In this document: piece by piece, positions 17,337 to 26,177 of the stretch
How positions within the stretch are numbered: the first letter of the stretch is position 1
Layout of the letters: the number at the start of each line of letters is the position of its first letter
Assembly (NCBI RefSeq): GCF_035958815.1
Contig: NZ_CP108383.1
Span: 8,432,001-8,496,000 of the forward strand
Direction of reading: 5' to 3'
DNA: 64,000 nt
Origin: Nocardia sp. NBC_01327
GTDB lineage: Bacteria > Actinomycetota > Actinomycetes > Mycobacteriales > Mycobacteriaceae
Notes under the pieces: generated by a model
The model's database searches: none
Told to the model about the DNA's origin: nothing
What the model saw: the letters and a program-made list of their open reading frames with translations, nothing else
Made by a program: the position numbers and the translations under genes

Positions 17337-18322
17337 ATACCCGACCGACCCCGCTGCGTGTACTCAGTCGCAGCGATCTCGCGGATGTGCCGATCAGTCC
17401 CGCCGAGGTGGTGCGCGCCGTCGAGGACGCGTATCTCGCCTTCGCGGCGGGAGATTCGGATAATCCGCGCAAGCTCAGCGTCGCTCATCCGGACGGCTGG
17501 TCCGTGGCCTACGCCATGCTCGGCCGGGACGGTCGCCGCCGGGTGGTCGCCATGAAGACCTCGTACAAGTTCGATCCGCACCACGACCGCAGCACCAAGC
17601 GGTACTACACCACCATCACGCTCTACGACGATGCCACCGGTATGCCACTGGCCATGATGGATTGCGCGCGCGTCGGTGCGCTGCGCACGCCGGCGGTATC
17701 GGCGCTGCTGGTGCGCGAGACGGCCCGGCCCGGGGCGCGCAGTGTGCTGCTCATCGGCACCGGAACCCAGGGGCGGAATGCGCTGCCGCATCTGCTGGCC
17801 GCCAATCCGCAGCTGAATCGGCTGATGCTGTACGGCACCCATCCCGAGGGGCTGGAATCGGTGTATCAGCAACTGCGGCAACATCATCCACAGGCCGAGC
17901 TGGAGCTGGTCAGCGATCCGCACGCCGCCGCCCGCACCGCCGATGTCGTGCTGGCGACCGCCGGGCCCGGTACACAGGTCAGCATCGAGGCCAAGGATCT
18001 CGCACCCGGCGCGACCGTGGTGCTCGTCGGTTACGGCCTGGCGCCGTCCACACTCACCGAGGCGGATCGCGTCATCGCCACCAGCGCTGAGCAGATGACG
18101 CTGACGGGCACCGATATGGCGGGCCCGGACGGGCGGCTGCGACACGTCGACGCCGAGCTACCGCAGATCCTCAATCACCGCGCCGTCGGCCGAAGAACCG
18201 ACGACGAGCGCATTTTCGTCTACAACAGCGGTCTGGTGCTCACCGATATCGCGGTCGCGCACGCCCTGGCCACCCGCGCCATTGCCGAAGGCCGTGGAAC
18301 GGAGGTGCCGCTGTGGGACTGA
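17333..18322 (+). CDS. ornithine cyclodeaminase-family dehydrogenase, SbnB-like
   Basis: 329 residues. The family core is visible: an N-terminal substrate part with MKTSYKFDPHHD and DCARVGALRTPAVSALLVRE, and a Rossmann motif SVLLIGTGTQGRNALPHLLA (GxGxxG around residue 140). In staphyloferrin B biosynthesis SbnB uses NAD to oxidise N-(1-amino-1-carboxy-2-ethyl)-glutamate, releasing L-2,3-diaminopropionate and 2-oxoglutarate. The presence of an SbnA-like gene in the same operon makes this role more likely than true ornithine cyclodeaminase. The GTG start overlaps the hydroxylase stop; the 3' end overlaps the decarboxylase start by 10 bp. Confidence 0.78.
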   Translation: MNTRPTPLRVLSRSDLADVPISPAEVVRAVEDAYLAFAAGDSDNPRKLSVAHPDGWSVAYAMLGRDGRRRVVAMKTSYKFDPHHDRSTKRYYTTITLYDDATGMPLAMMDCARVGALRTPAVSALLVRETARPGARSVLLIGTGTQGRNALPHLLAANPQLNRLMLYGTHPEGLESVYQQLRQHHPQAELELVSDPHAAARTADVVLATAGPGTQVSIEAKDLAPGATVVLVGYGLAPSTLTEADRVIATSAEQMTLTGTDMAGPDGRLRHVDAELPQILNHRAVGRRTDDERIFVYNSGLVLTDIAVAHALATRAIAEGRGTEVPLWD

Positions 18323-19698
18323 CCGGCCTGCAGCCCGGCCTCTCCACCATCACGGCGGCGCCCATGCCCGCCTATCGCGACGATTGGGAACAGCGTTTGC
18401 TGGCGCACCCGACACTGCTGCGCGATATAGCGGAAAGTGTCGGCGGACCGTTCCACCTCATGTATCCGGCCCGGGTCGCCGCGAATATCGCGGCCTTTCA
18501 ACAGGTATTCGCCGGCAAAGGCGTGGTGGGCGCCATCTACTACGGCAAGAAGGCCAATAAGTCGCCCGCCGTGGTGCGAGTCTGCGCGGAAAACGGTGCG
18601 GGCGTGGATGTCTCCAGTGCGGGGGAATTCCGTGCGGCGCTGGCCGGTGGCGTACTCGGTCGCGATCTCATGGTCACGGGCCCGGCGAAATCGACGGAAT
18701 TGCTGGTATTGGCCGTGCGGCATCGCGCCCTGGTCGCCATCGACGATCTCGACGAACTCGCCCGGCTGAGCGCCCTCGGCAGTGGTGATAGCGCCCGCGG
18801 CGGTGCCCATGCGGGCGCCCGCGCGCTGTTGCGGGTGCTGCCGCCCGGGTCCGCCAGTCGCTTCGGCATGACCGGCGACGAACTCGATCTGGCACTGACC
18901 CTGATCGATGCCGACTCGATTCGCCTGGAGGGCTTCAGCTTTCATCTCCGCGGCTACGAGGTCGCCGATCGCGCCGCACTCGCCTCGATGCTGATCACCC
19001 GCTGCCGGGAGGCCCGCGGCCTGGGCCACCCCGTCACCACGCTGTCCATCGGCGGCGGTTTCGGCGTGGACTATGTGCCCGCCGCCGCATGGGATGCCTT
19101 CCGGGACGGGGTGAATCCGTACTGGTTCCACAGTGATCGTGCACCGCAGTCGGATTCGTACTACCCGTATCACTGCCCGGTGCCGGGTCCGGAAATGCTG
19201 GCGGCCATTCTCGATTACGAAGATCTCGGAGATCGGCTGCGCGCGGCCGGAATTCGAATCGCGATCGAGCCCGGCCGGGCGCTGCTGGACCGCGCCGGAA
19301 GCACCGTCTTCCAGGTGCAGGGCACGAAAACCCGTACGGCGCACGGTCACCCGTACCACGTCCTGACCGTGAACGGCACCAGCCTCAGCCTCTCCGAGCA
19401 GTGGTTCGACAGCGAATACCTGCCGGATCCGGTGCTGTGGCCGCAGCTCCCGGGCAGCGTGAGTCCGACCTGCGTCGGCGGCTCCTCCTGCCTGGAGGAG
19501 GACATGCTCAGCTGGCGGCGCATTCCGCTCCCCCGGCCCGCAGCAACGGACGATCTGCTCATTTACCCCAATACGGCCGGTTATCAGATGGACAGCAATG
19601 AATCGGCCTTTCACGATCAGCCGATTCCCCCTAAAGTCGTCTTGCATAACGACACCGGGGAACGGAATTTCGAATGGGAGCTCGACTCCCCGACCTGA
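18313..19698 (+). CDS. type III PLP-dependent decarboxylase (LysA/SbnH-like)
   Basis: 461 residues from a GTG with GGAGG 7 nt upstream. The fold-type III barrel has the PLP lysine in AIYYGKKANKS (about K80), a glycine-rich loop in TTLSIGGGFGVDY, an AIEPGRALLDRAG block, and the C-terminal CVGGSSCLEEDML, equivalent to the CxxxC/D substrate-site motif of diaminopimelate/ornithine decarboxylases. Relatives in siderophore clusters (SbnH, AcsE) remove CO2 from a citryl-diaminopropionate or from ornithine. Here the likely substrate is diaminopropionate, a conjugate of it, or the hydroxylase product. It overlaps the SbnB-like gene by 10 bp. Confidence 0.8.
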   Translation: MGLTGLQPGLSTITAAPMPAYRDDWEQRLLAHPTLLRDIAESVGGPFHLMYPARVAANIAAFQQVFAGKGVVGAIYYGKKANKSPAVVRVCAENGAGVDVSSAGEFRAALAGGVLGRDLMVTGPAKSTELLVLAVRHRALVAIDDLDELARLSALGSGDSARGGAHAGARALLRVLPPGSASRFGMTGDELDLALTLIDADSIRLEGFSFHLRGYEVADRAALASMLITRCREARGLGHPVTTLSIGGGFGVDYVPAAAWDAFRDGVNPYWFHSDRAPQSDSYYPYHCPVPGPEMLAAILDYEDLGDRLRAAGIRIAIEPGRALLDRAGSTVFQVQGTKTRTAHGHPYHVLTVNGTSLSLSEQWFDSEYLPDPVLWPQLPGSVSPTCVGGSSCLEEDMLSWRRIPLPRPAATDDLLIYPNTAGYQMDSNESAFHDQPIPPKVVLHNDTGERNFEWELDSPT

Positions 19699-19825
19699 AT
19701 AAGCAGTGCTTTTCGGACATCGCTCAGCCGACCCGGAATCGGGTGGACTAATGTTGCGCTGAGCTTCGATCGACTGCGTTGAACAGCACCTATCCGCATA
19801 ACACCGATCGCGAGGAGATACTTTC

Positions 19826-20971
19826 ATGCCGGTTGTCACGACGCGCGTGACAGACCTTATCGGCCGCACCCCACTCTTCGAGCTGGCGGCCACGGACACC
19901 GGCACCCGGCTGTTCCTGAAGCTCGAGAACATGAACCCCACCGGTGCCGCGAAAATCCGAATGGCCAAGGCCATGATCGACGATGCGGAAGCGCGCGGAT
20001 TGCTGCGCCCCGGTGGGCACATCATCGAATCCACCTCCGGGAATACGGGTCTGGGGCTGGCGGTTATCGCCGCCGAACGCGGGTACAGCTTCACCGCGGT
20101 GGTGGACCATCACGCCTGCCGCGACAAACTTCGCACAATGAAGGCCATGGGCACGGAACTGATTTTCGTCTCCGGGGGCGATGACGACAGCCTCTCCACC
20201 TCGGCGCGGGAGGATCTCGCCGAGCAAATGGCGCTGGACGAATGCGCGGCGGCCTTGCGGGCGGGGCGCGAGCCCAACACCTACTTCACCGAGCAGCACA
20301 ACAACGATGCCAATCCGCTCGGGTACTACGTGCTCGCCGATGAATTGCTCGCCGATCTCGGACGGGTGGATGCGCTGATTTCCGCTGTCGGGACCGGTGG
20401 TTCGCTGTTCGGAACGGCGCGCCGGCTGCGGGATCTGGGGCTGGAGCCACTGCTGTACGGGGTCGAGCCGGTGGGCTCGATCGCCTTCGGCGGACAGGCC
20501 GGGCCGTACTGGCAGTCGGGGACCGGGACGCCGGAGGGCGCCGATCCGGGCAAGACCGTTGCCGAGGATCTGAGCATGCTGAAGGAGGGGGTGAAGGTCT
20601 CCGATGTGGAGGCGTTCGCCGCCACCCGGGTGCTGGCGACCAAGCTCGGGCTCATGATCGGCGGTTCGGCGGGCGGTTCGATCTACGCCGCGCTGGATCG
20701 GATGGACGAATTTCCGGCCGGGTCCACGGTGGTCAGCATTGTGGGCGACGGCGGGGAGAAGTATCTCGACACCGTCTTCGACGACTTCTGGATGAGCGAG
20801 CGGAATCTGCTCGATCCGGCCACCGAGGTCAAGGTCGCCGAGATGCTGGATCGCTACGCGCCGGCGCGCGGCTACCGGGCCGGGGCCGCCACGCCGCCCG
20901 CCGAGGTGACGCACACGATTCTGATGCCGGAGCAGGCCGAGGCGTTCGCGGGCGGGGCCACGGCCAAATGA
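19826..20971 (+). CDS. cysteine synthase-family PLP enzyme, SbnA-like (2,3-diaminopropionate pathway)
   Basis: 381 residues, with ATG after GAGGAG. Fold-type II motifs: PLP Lys43 in NPTGAAKIRMAK, the phosphate loop STSGNTGLGLAVIA, GTGGSLFGTARRL, and SAGGS near the end. The length exceeds CysK (about 310 residues) and fits the SbnA/VioB group, which joins O-phosphoserine and glutamate through a PLP aminoacrylate to make the precursor cleaved by SbnB. The SbnB-like gene two positions upstream supports this. A 127-bp gap separates it from the decarboxylase gene and might hold an internal promoter; no iron box is seen there. Its stop overlaps the MATE start as ATGA. Confidence 0.8.
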   Translation: MPVVTTRVTDLIGRTPLFELAATDTGTRLFLKLENMNPTGAAKIRMAKAMIDDAEARGLLRPGGHIIESTSGNTGLGLAVIAAERGYSFTAVVDHHACRDKLRTMKAMGTELIFVSGGDDDSLSTSAREDLAEQMALDECAAALRAGREPNTYFTEQHNNDANPLGYYVLADELLADLGRVDALISAVGTGGSLFGTARRLRDLGLEPLLYGVEPVGSIAFGGQAGPYWQSGTGTPEGADPGKTVAEDLSMLKEGVKVSDVEAFAATRVLATKLGLMIGGSAGGSIYAALDRMDEFPAGSTVVSIVGDGGEKYLDTVFDDFWMSERNLLDPATEVKVAEMLDRYAPARGYRAGAATPPAEVTHTILMPEQAEAFAGGATAK

Positions 20972-22374
20972 TTTACGGCCCTCGGCAATCCGATGGGAGG
21001 CAGCTGACATCGCTGGCCATGCCCATCGCCTTGACGCAGCTCGCCCAGGTCGCGGTATCGACCACGAATATCGCGCTCATGGGGACGCTCGGGGTGCGGC
21101 AGGTGGCGGCGGGCGGCCTGGCGCTGGTGCTGTTCAACCAGATTCGCACCATGTGCGTCGGATTGATCACCGGCACCGGCAATCAGGTCGCCACCGTGGT
21201 GAGTCATGCGGGCAAGCGCACCGGGGGCAGGGCCGCGGCCGCGGACGAGGTCCGGGAGGTGGTGCGGTCCAGCTTCCTGATCGCGACCATTGCCGGAATC
21301 CTCGGCGGCGCACTGCTGATCGGGCTCGGCTGGGCATTGCGCTGGCTCGGTCAGGACGCCTCGGTGCTGGCCGAGGCGCGACCCATGATGGTCGCGCTCG
21401 CACCGGGGTTGTTGCCCTGCCTGTGGTTTCAGGTGCTGCGGCAGTACACCGTCGGCATGCAGCGGCCGCAGGCCCTGCTGATGGTGACGCTCGGATCGGT
21501 GGCGCTGAATGTGGCGCTGGCACTGGCCTTCATGCACGGCTGGGCGTTCCTGCCGAATCTCGGACTGACCGGTGTCGGCGTCGCCACCTCACTGGTCTTC
21601 CTGATCACCTTCGGGGTGTTCTGGACCATGGTGCACCGGGATCCGAAACTCGGCGCCACGCTGCCGGTGCGCATGTGGCCGGTGCAGTGGGCGACGGTGC
21701 GGGACGAACTGCGGCTGGGTACGCCCATCGCGCTCACCTACGGTTCCGAGGCGGGCATGTTCTCGGTGCTGGCGCTGGTGATGGGCAGCCTCGGCGCGGC
21801 GGCGCTGGCGGCACACAATGTCGTCTACCAAATCGTCTACATCGTGTTCCAGGTGGCGATCGGGTTGTCGCACGGTGCTTCGATTCTGGTGAGCAAGGCC
21901 GTGGCACGCGACGAATTCGGGCATGCGCGCTCGGTGGCGTGGCTGGCGCTGCGCTATGCCGCGGTGGTCGCGGCGCTCACCGGAATCGTCTATGTGGCAG
22001 CACCGGACTGGGTGCTGTGGCCGTTCCTGGACGACACCGATGCCGCGACCGTCTCGCTGGCGCACGGGCTGCTGCTCATCGCCATCGTTTTGCAGTTCTT
22101 CGATGCCGCGCAGAACATCGGCGTGGGCCTGCTGCGCGGCCTCAAAGACACCCGGGCAGGTTTCCGGCTGTCGCTGGTGGGGTATTGGATTGTGGGATTG
22201 CCCACGGCATTGCTGCTCGCCTTCCCCTTGCATCTGGGCGCGGCGGGCGTGTGGTGGGGCCTGACCGCCGGTCTGGCCACCACAGCTGCTCTGATGCTGC
22301 GCCGGTACTTCACGCTGCTCCACGCGCGTGAGCAGGAGCATCCCCGAGTGCTGGCCGGTAGCCTCGGACACTGA
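20968..22374 (+). CDS. MATE-family efflux transporter
   Basis: 468 residues with about 12 membrane segments arranged as two similar halves (SLAMPIALTQLAQVAVSTTN near the N-terminus; LRLGTPIALTYGSEAGMFSV in the middle). This is the MATE pattern of cation-coupled drug and metabolite exporters. It is last in the diaminopropionate operon, translationally coupled to the SbnA-like gene, so it is the likely exporter of the product. MATE and MFS pumps take this place in several metallophore clusters. Substrate inferred from context only. Confidence 0.87.
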   Translation: MIYGPRQSDGRQLTSLAMPIALTQLAQVAVSTTNIALMGTLGVRQVAAGGLALVLFNQIRTMCVGLITGTGNQVATVVSHAGKRTGGRAAAADEVREVVRSSFLIATIAGILGGALLIGLGWALRWLGQDASVLAEARPMMVALAPGLLPCLWFQVLRQYTVGMQRPQALLMVTLGSVALNVALALAFMHGWAFLPNLGLTGVGVATSLVFLITFGVFWTMVHRDPKLGATLPVRMWPVQWATVRDELRLGTPIALTYGSEAGMFSVLALVMGSLGAAALAAHNVVYQIVYIVFQVAIGLSHGASILVSKAVARDEFGHARSVAWLALRYAAVVAALTGIVYVAAPDWVLWPFLDDTDAATVSLAHGLLLIAIVLQFFDAAQNIGVGLLRGLKDTRAGFRLSLVGYWIVGLPTALLLAFPLHLGAAGVWWGLTAGLATTAALMLRRYFTLLHAREQEHPRVLAGSLGH

Positions 22375-22505
22375 GTTGACACATAAACCTCACCTCCCCG
22401 CAAGCATGCCGTCATTGACCGTGGGCACTCTGAAGTAAAAGGCTTCGCTATTCTGGCGGACGGAATCAGCAAGCTGAGGGCACACACCATCCGGGGAGGA
22501 TGTCC

Positions 22506-23453
22506 GTGTACATCGCGAGAGTCGCTGAGCACCCGAGGGCAGACCATGTTCTGTTCCATTTCAGTGACACCCACCTGATCGCCGCCGACGCCGATCTCTA
22601 CGGGGACGTCGACGCGGAAGCACGGCTACGCCAACTCCTCGACGAGGCCGAGGCCAGCCGCATCACCCCCACCGCCATCGTCTTCACCGGCGACCTCACC
22701 GATCAGGGTGAGGCCGGCGCCTACCGCAAGCTGCGCGCGCTGGCCGAACCCTGGGCCGCGCGCATCGGCGCACCGCTGATCTGGGTGGCCGGCAATCACG
22801 ACAGCCGGGCCGTACTGCGCGAAGAACTGCTGGATGAAAAGGGTTCTGCCGCACCGCTTGACGCTGTGCACATGTTCGACGGGCTGCGCATCATCGCCCT
22901 CGACACCACCGTGCCCGGCCACCACTACGGCGAGATCACCGATGCGCAGCTGCAGTGGCTGCGCGACGTGCTGGCCGAGCCGGCGCCCTTCGGCACCATC
23001 CTGGCCATGCACCACCCGCCCATCCCCTGTGTGATGGATCTGGCGGTGACGGTGGAGCTGCGCGATCAGCGCCGCCTCGCCGATGTGCTGGACGGCACCG
23101 ATGTGCGCACCATTCTGGCTGGGCACCTGCACTTCTCGACCAGTGCGACCTTCGCTGGGATTCCGGTGTCGGTGGCCTCGGCCACCTGCTACAGCCAGGA
23201 TCTGGCAGTGCAGCAGGGCGGGCAGCGGGGCCGCGACGGGGCGCAGGCGTTCAACTACGTGCACGTCTACCCGGACACCGTGGTGCACTCGGTGGTACCG
23301 CTGGGCGCCGGGCCCACGGTCGGCGAACCGGCGACCCCGGAGCAGGCGGCCGCGCGACTCGCCGAGGCCGGGATCGTGATTCCGGAGGCCGCCCGCATCC
23401 CGCACGTCATGCGGCGGCGCGACAGTGCGACCGAGTCCGACGGGGTGCTCTGA
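22506..23453 (+). CDS. cpdA: calcineurin-like metallophosphoesterase, CpdA/Rv0805-like
   Basis: About 315 residues. The GGGGAGG ribosome site abuts an ATG at 22500, so the GTG at 22506 (7-nt spacing) is the better start. Metal-binding motifs are in order: [23 protein letters not shown] and LAGHLHFS, which bind a dinuclear centre. This is the class III cyclic nucleotide phosphodiesterase pattern of Rv0805, which hydrolyses 2',3'- and 3',5'-cAMP. The next gene, convergent, is a CpsY-like Stealth protein, the same neighbour as in M. tuberculosis (Rv0806c). An imperfect 19-bp tandem duplication covers the stop codon. Whether cAMP is the true substrate is unproven. Confidence 0.85.
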   Translation: MYIARVAEHPRADHVLFHFSDTHLIAADADLYGDVDAEARLRQLLDEAEASRITPTAIVFTGDLTDQGEAGAYRKLRALAEPWAARIGAPLIWVAGNHDSRAVLREELLDEKGSAAPLDAVHMFDGLRIIALDTTVPGHHYGEITDAQLQWLRDVLAEPAPFGTILAMHHPPIPCVMDLAVTVELRDQRRLADVLDGTDVRTILAGHLHFSTSATFAGIPVSVASATCYSQDLAVQQGGQRGRDGAQAFNYVHVYPDTVVHSVVPLGAGPTVGEPATPEQAAARLAEAGIVIPEAARIPHVMRRRDSATESDGVL

Positions 23454-23470
23454 GTCAGACGGGGTGCTCC
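23433..23470. repeat. 19-bp tandem duplication spanning a stop codon
   Basis: Two copies of GAGTCMGACGGGGTGCTCY (M = C or A, Y = T or C; 23433-23451 and 23452-23470), 17 of 19 identical. The TGA of the CpdA-like gene (23451-23453) sits at the junction. A shorter tandem repeat, GGTCGGTTCA twice, follows at 23477-23496. Confidence 0.7.
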
Positions 23471-23493
23471 GAGGGCGGTCGGTTCAGGTCGGT

Positions 23494-24960
23494 TCAGGCA
23501 GCGCCGGATTCGAACGCGGCAATGGTGTCCGTGATCGCTTCGGGCTTCTCCCAGGGCGCCGCTTCCGGGAAGTAGGTGTCCAGGAACTCCGATACCGCGC
23601 GCACCCGCTCCGTCTCCGGGACCTCCGGGAAACTGCCGTCATTGAGGCAGAAGAAGTCCACATTGCGGCGCTTGGCCAAACCGTCGAGCAGTGCGAGGCC
23701 GGTGTACATGGTGGTGTCCACGTAGCGGACCTTCGCCGCCTCCTGTGCGACGGCGCGCCCGGTGAGCAGCGCGTAGTAGTGGTAGAGCGAATTGGTCACC
23801 GAGATATCGGTGGCCGCGCGGAAGCGGCTGGTGCGGGTGCGGGCGAAATCCTCCGGGAAGGCCTGCTCTATCTCGTGAAGCACACTGCGGCGCAGCGGAA
23901 CCGGGGTGTGCTCCAGGTGCCGGGTGATGATGTGACCGAAGCGCCTGGTCAGCAATTGCCGGTTCATTCGGGCGGCGTTCTCGAAACCGCTGCGGCGTTC
24001 ATTGTTGGCGCCGGGGCCGATTCGGGTGCCCGCCTCGATATAGCGGCTGATCCCGGCCGGGGTGAAGAACATGGACGGGCGCACCGGGCGCGCGAAGAAC
24101 ATGTCGTCATTGGAGTACAGGAAGTGCTCCGAGAGACCCTCGATGTGCTGCAGCTGGCTTTCCACCGCATGCGAATTGAACACCGGCAGGCCGCTGGCAT
24201 CGGCGAAGTGGTCGATCGCCCGCACGACGGTCACCTGCGGATCGTCGGCCAGCCAGTCCGGCACTCTGGAATCGGTGGCGATGAAGATGCGTCTGATCCA
24301 CGGCGCGTTCTTGTGCACCGAGCGCAGTGCGTAGCGCAGTTCGTCGATCTGGCGGATGCGGGCATCGGCCTCGTCGCCCTCGCCGACCACCACCTGCGCC
24401 AGCATTCCCGCACGGCGAGCGCGGAATTCGGGATCGGTGCCGTCCACCCAGGAGAAGACGATATCGATGTCGAAGCCGACATCGGTGGAGTGCGGGGTGA
24501 ACATGCCCTCGAGCGTCGGCCAGCTGGTGTCGTAGAGCAGCACGGTGGAGAACTCCACATCGGCAAGGTCGAACACATTGCGGGTCAAGGCATTCGGACG
24601 CGGGCACTCCACGGTGTCGCCGTGGTACTCCCACAGTTCGACATCCACGTGATGGGCGGTGTCCAGGTCCCGGCCGAGCCGGAAGACATTGTGTTGCTTC
24701 TCATTGAACTTGAATCCGGACACCATGGCGGCGCCGAGTACGCGCCGCAGCGCCGCCCGGTACTGGGTGTCGACCGCCAGGACCAGGCGGTGATCGGAGT
24801 CACGCACCAGCAGGTACGGGACTTCCGCCACTGTCAGTTCGCCACGCAGATAGCGCAGATCGTCGATCACCGCGTGGGACGCCACGAGGTTCGCCACCGT
24901 CGCGCCTCCGACCGTTGCCACCATGTCCGACTGCTGCTGCCCCGACCCGAAATCCACCAT
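23494..24960 (-). CDS. Stealth-family capsule/exopolysaccharide phosphotransferase (CpsY-like)
   Basis: About 488 residues; ATG at 24958-24960 (a GTG just before is also possible). All four Stealth conserved regions are visible: CR1 IDIVFSWVDGTDPEF, CR2 ELRYALRSVHKNAPWIRRIF, CR3 FNSHAVESQLQHIEGLSEHF followed by SNDDMFF, and CR4 CLNDG. These enzymes move hexose-1-phosphate units in capsule or wall polysaccharide assembly, like GlcNAc-1-phosphotransferases. It is convergent with the CpdA-like gene, the arrangement of Rv0805/Rv0806c. No signal peptide or membrane segment is evident. The exact sugar is unknown. Confidence 0.9.
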   Translation of the reverse strand: MVDFGSGQQQSDMVATVGGATVANLVASHAVIDDLRYLRGELTVAEVPYLLVRDSDHRLVLAVDTQYRAALRRVLGAAMVSGFKFNEKQHNVFRLGRDLDTAHHVDVELWEYHGDTVECPRPNALTRNVFDLADVEFSTVLLYDTSWPTLEGMFTPHSTDVGFDIDIVFSWVDGTDPEFRARRAGMLAQVVVGEGDEADARIRQIDELRYALRSVHKNAPWIRRIFIATDSRVPDWLADDPQVTVVRAIDHFADASGLPVFNSHAVESQLQHIEGLSEHFLYSNDDMFFARPVRPSMFFTPAGISRYIEAGTRIGPGANNERRSGFENAARMNRQLLTRRFGHIITRHLEHTPVPLRRSVLHEIEQAFPEDFARTRTSRFRAATDISVTNSLYHYYALLTGRAVAQEAAKVRYVDTTMYTGLALLDGLAKRRNVDFFCLNDGSFPEVPETERVRAVSEFLDTYFPEAAPWEKPEAITDTIAAFESGAA

Positions 24961-25537
24961 CACCGTCTCCGCTCTCTTCGTGCTCGCACCTCACACTGAC
25001 TTTCACAACACGGCGACCCAACGCGTCTACGCGGCGCGCTGCCGACCTGACCTGCAGGTATCGGCGCGTGCCGCGAAAACTGTTGGGCGCATTCAGAAGA
25101 ACGGGGCGGACAGCAGAATGCGCGGGATGCTCCACGGTCGTCTCGGGTACGGCCGGAACCCCATACGCACTCACCTCACTCGCTCGCCGGGACGCCTGAG
25201 CGTCATGTTTGACGCCTGGTGCGTCACGTTTTTCGATGCTGCTGCGTTCGTCGACGCCGAGGGGCGGACGGACTTCACCGGGCGTACATTGGCCGGTTAC
25301 TCGCATGACCCCGAATGAACGGGGGACTGTAACGAATGATGCAACCGTTATCGCTTCTCGTCAATCCATTACCTCGCAGGTCCATAGGTGTTTTCACACC
25401 TGTAACCGACGAGCATCACGAGCCGGGCGCCGCGGACGCCCGTCACGGACGCCAGCGCACCAGGGGGGCAACGGCATACACTTGCGGGCAACACAGTCCA
25501 GCCCGCTGTGTTGGTACCCGATCGTGAGGTGACGCAG
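24961..25537. other. 577-bp intergenic region
   Basis: Divergent gap between the Stealth gene and the PPOX gene. No supported ORF; frames on both strands lack family signs. It holds small inverted repeats, AGGTGT-tttc-ACACCT at 25386-25401 and CAACACAG/CTGTGTTG at 25489-25513; the latter lies about 25 bp upstream of the PPOX start and could be an operator. Both promoters must lie here. Confidence 0.4.
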
Positions 25538-26029
25538 ATGGTAGCCGAAGCGCGGGAACGTCAGGAGCCCTCGACGGAAGGCCCGGAGACGGAACACCCC
25601 GAACTGAGCGTACTGCCGGAGTGGCCGCTGGACACCATCGCGGTGTTGGTGACCACAGATCCCACCCCGCACGCCATCCCGGTCTCGTGGCCGGTGCGTG
25701 CCGGAGATCGGCGGATTCTGCTCAGCCTCAAATCCGATCGCGGCTCGCTGGCGCGGCTGCGCGAGCGCCCCGATGTGGCGCTGCTGATCCTCGGCGGCGG
25801 CAATGTGGCGCTGTGCGCGCGGGGTCGCGCGCAGATTCTGGCCGATCCCATGCCCGGCGCCGACGACTACACGGCGGTGGCGATCGAGGTCGAGGTGATC
25901 GATGATCATCGGCAGTCGGCGTTCGCGGTGCTGTCGGGGATCCAGCGCAATGTGCTCGATCCCACGGAACTGCGGTATCTGGAGAAGCGGGTCGCGACGC
26001 TGAAATCGATGGCGGCCGAACGCAACTGA
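25538..26029 (+). CDS. pyridoxamine 5'-phosphate oxidase-family (FMN split-barrel) protein
   Basis: 163 residues from the ATG at 25538 (GAGGTGAC upstream); a longer frame from 25508 lacks a ribosome site. The pattern LDTIAVLVTTDPTPHAIPVSW ... ILLSLKSDRGSLARLRERPDVALLILG ... ARGRAQILADP is that of small PPOX-like split-barrel proteins, which bind FMN, F420 or heme and act as reductases or binders. True PdxH residues cannot be recognised, so vitamin B6 synthesis is not implied. An inverted repeat just upstream suggests local control. Substrate unknown. Confidence 0.75.
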   Translation: MVAEARERQEPSTEGPETEHPELSVLPEWPLDTIAVLVTTDPTPHAIPVSWPVRAGDRRILLSLKSDRGSLARLRERPDVALLILGGGNVALCARGRAQILADPMPGADDYTAVAIEVEVIDDHRQSAFAVLSGIQRNVLDPTELRYLEKRVATLKSMAAERN

Positions 26030-26177
26030 GCACCGTCCCCGTACGACGCATTCGGACATTTCAGACACGGTTTCGGTGGGTGCTCCCCGGCGCCGAAATG
26101 AATGCCCGCAGCCGGTCTCGACTTCGACCATAATCGGGAAGGGATGCGGTGTGGATGCACCGCGGGGAAGGAGAGAT

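Noticed and set aside
17333-18322. True ornithine cyclodeaminase for proline synthesis
   Set aside because: Operon context with an SbnA-like gene and an iron box favours the SbnB role; the sequence alone does not decide.
19826-20971. Housekeeping cysteine synthase
   Set aside because: Longer than CysK and coupled to a MATE exporter in an iron-box operon; no serine acetyltransferase nearby.
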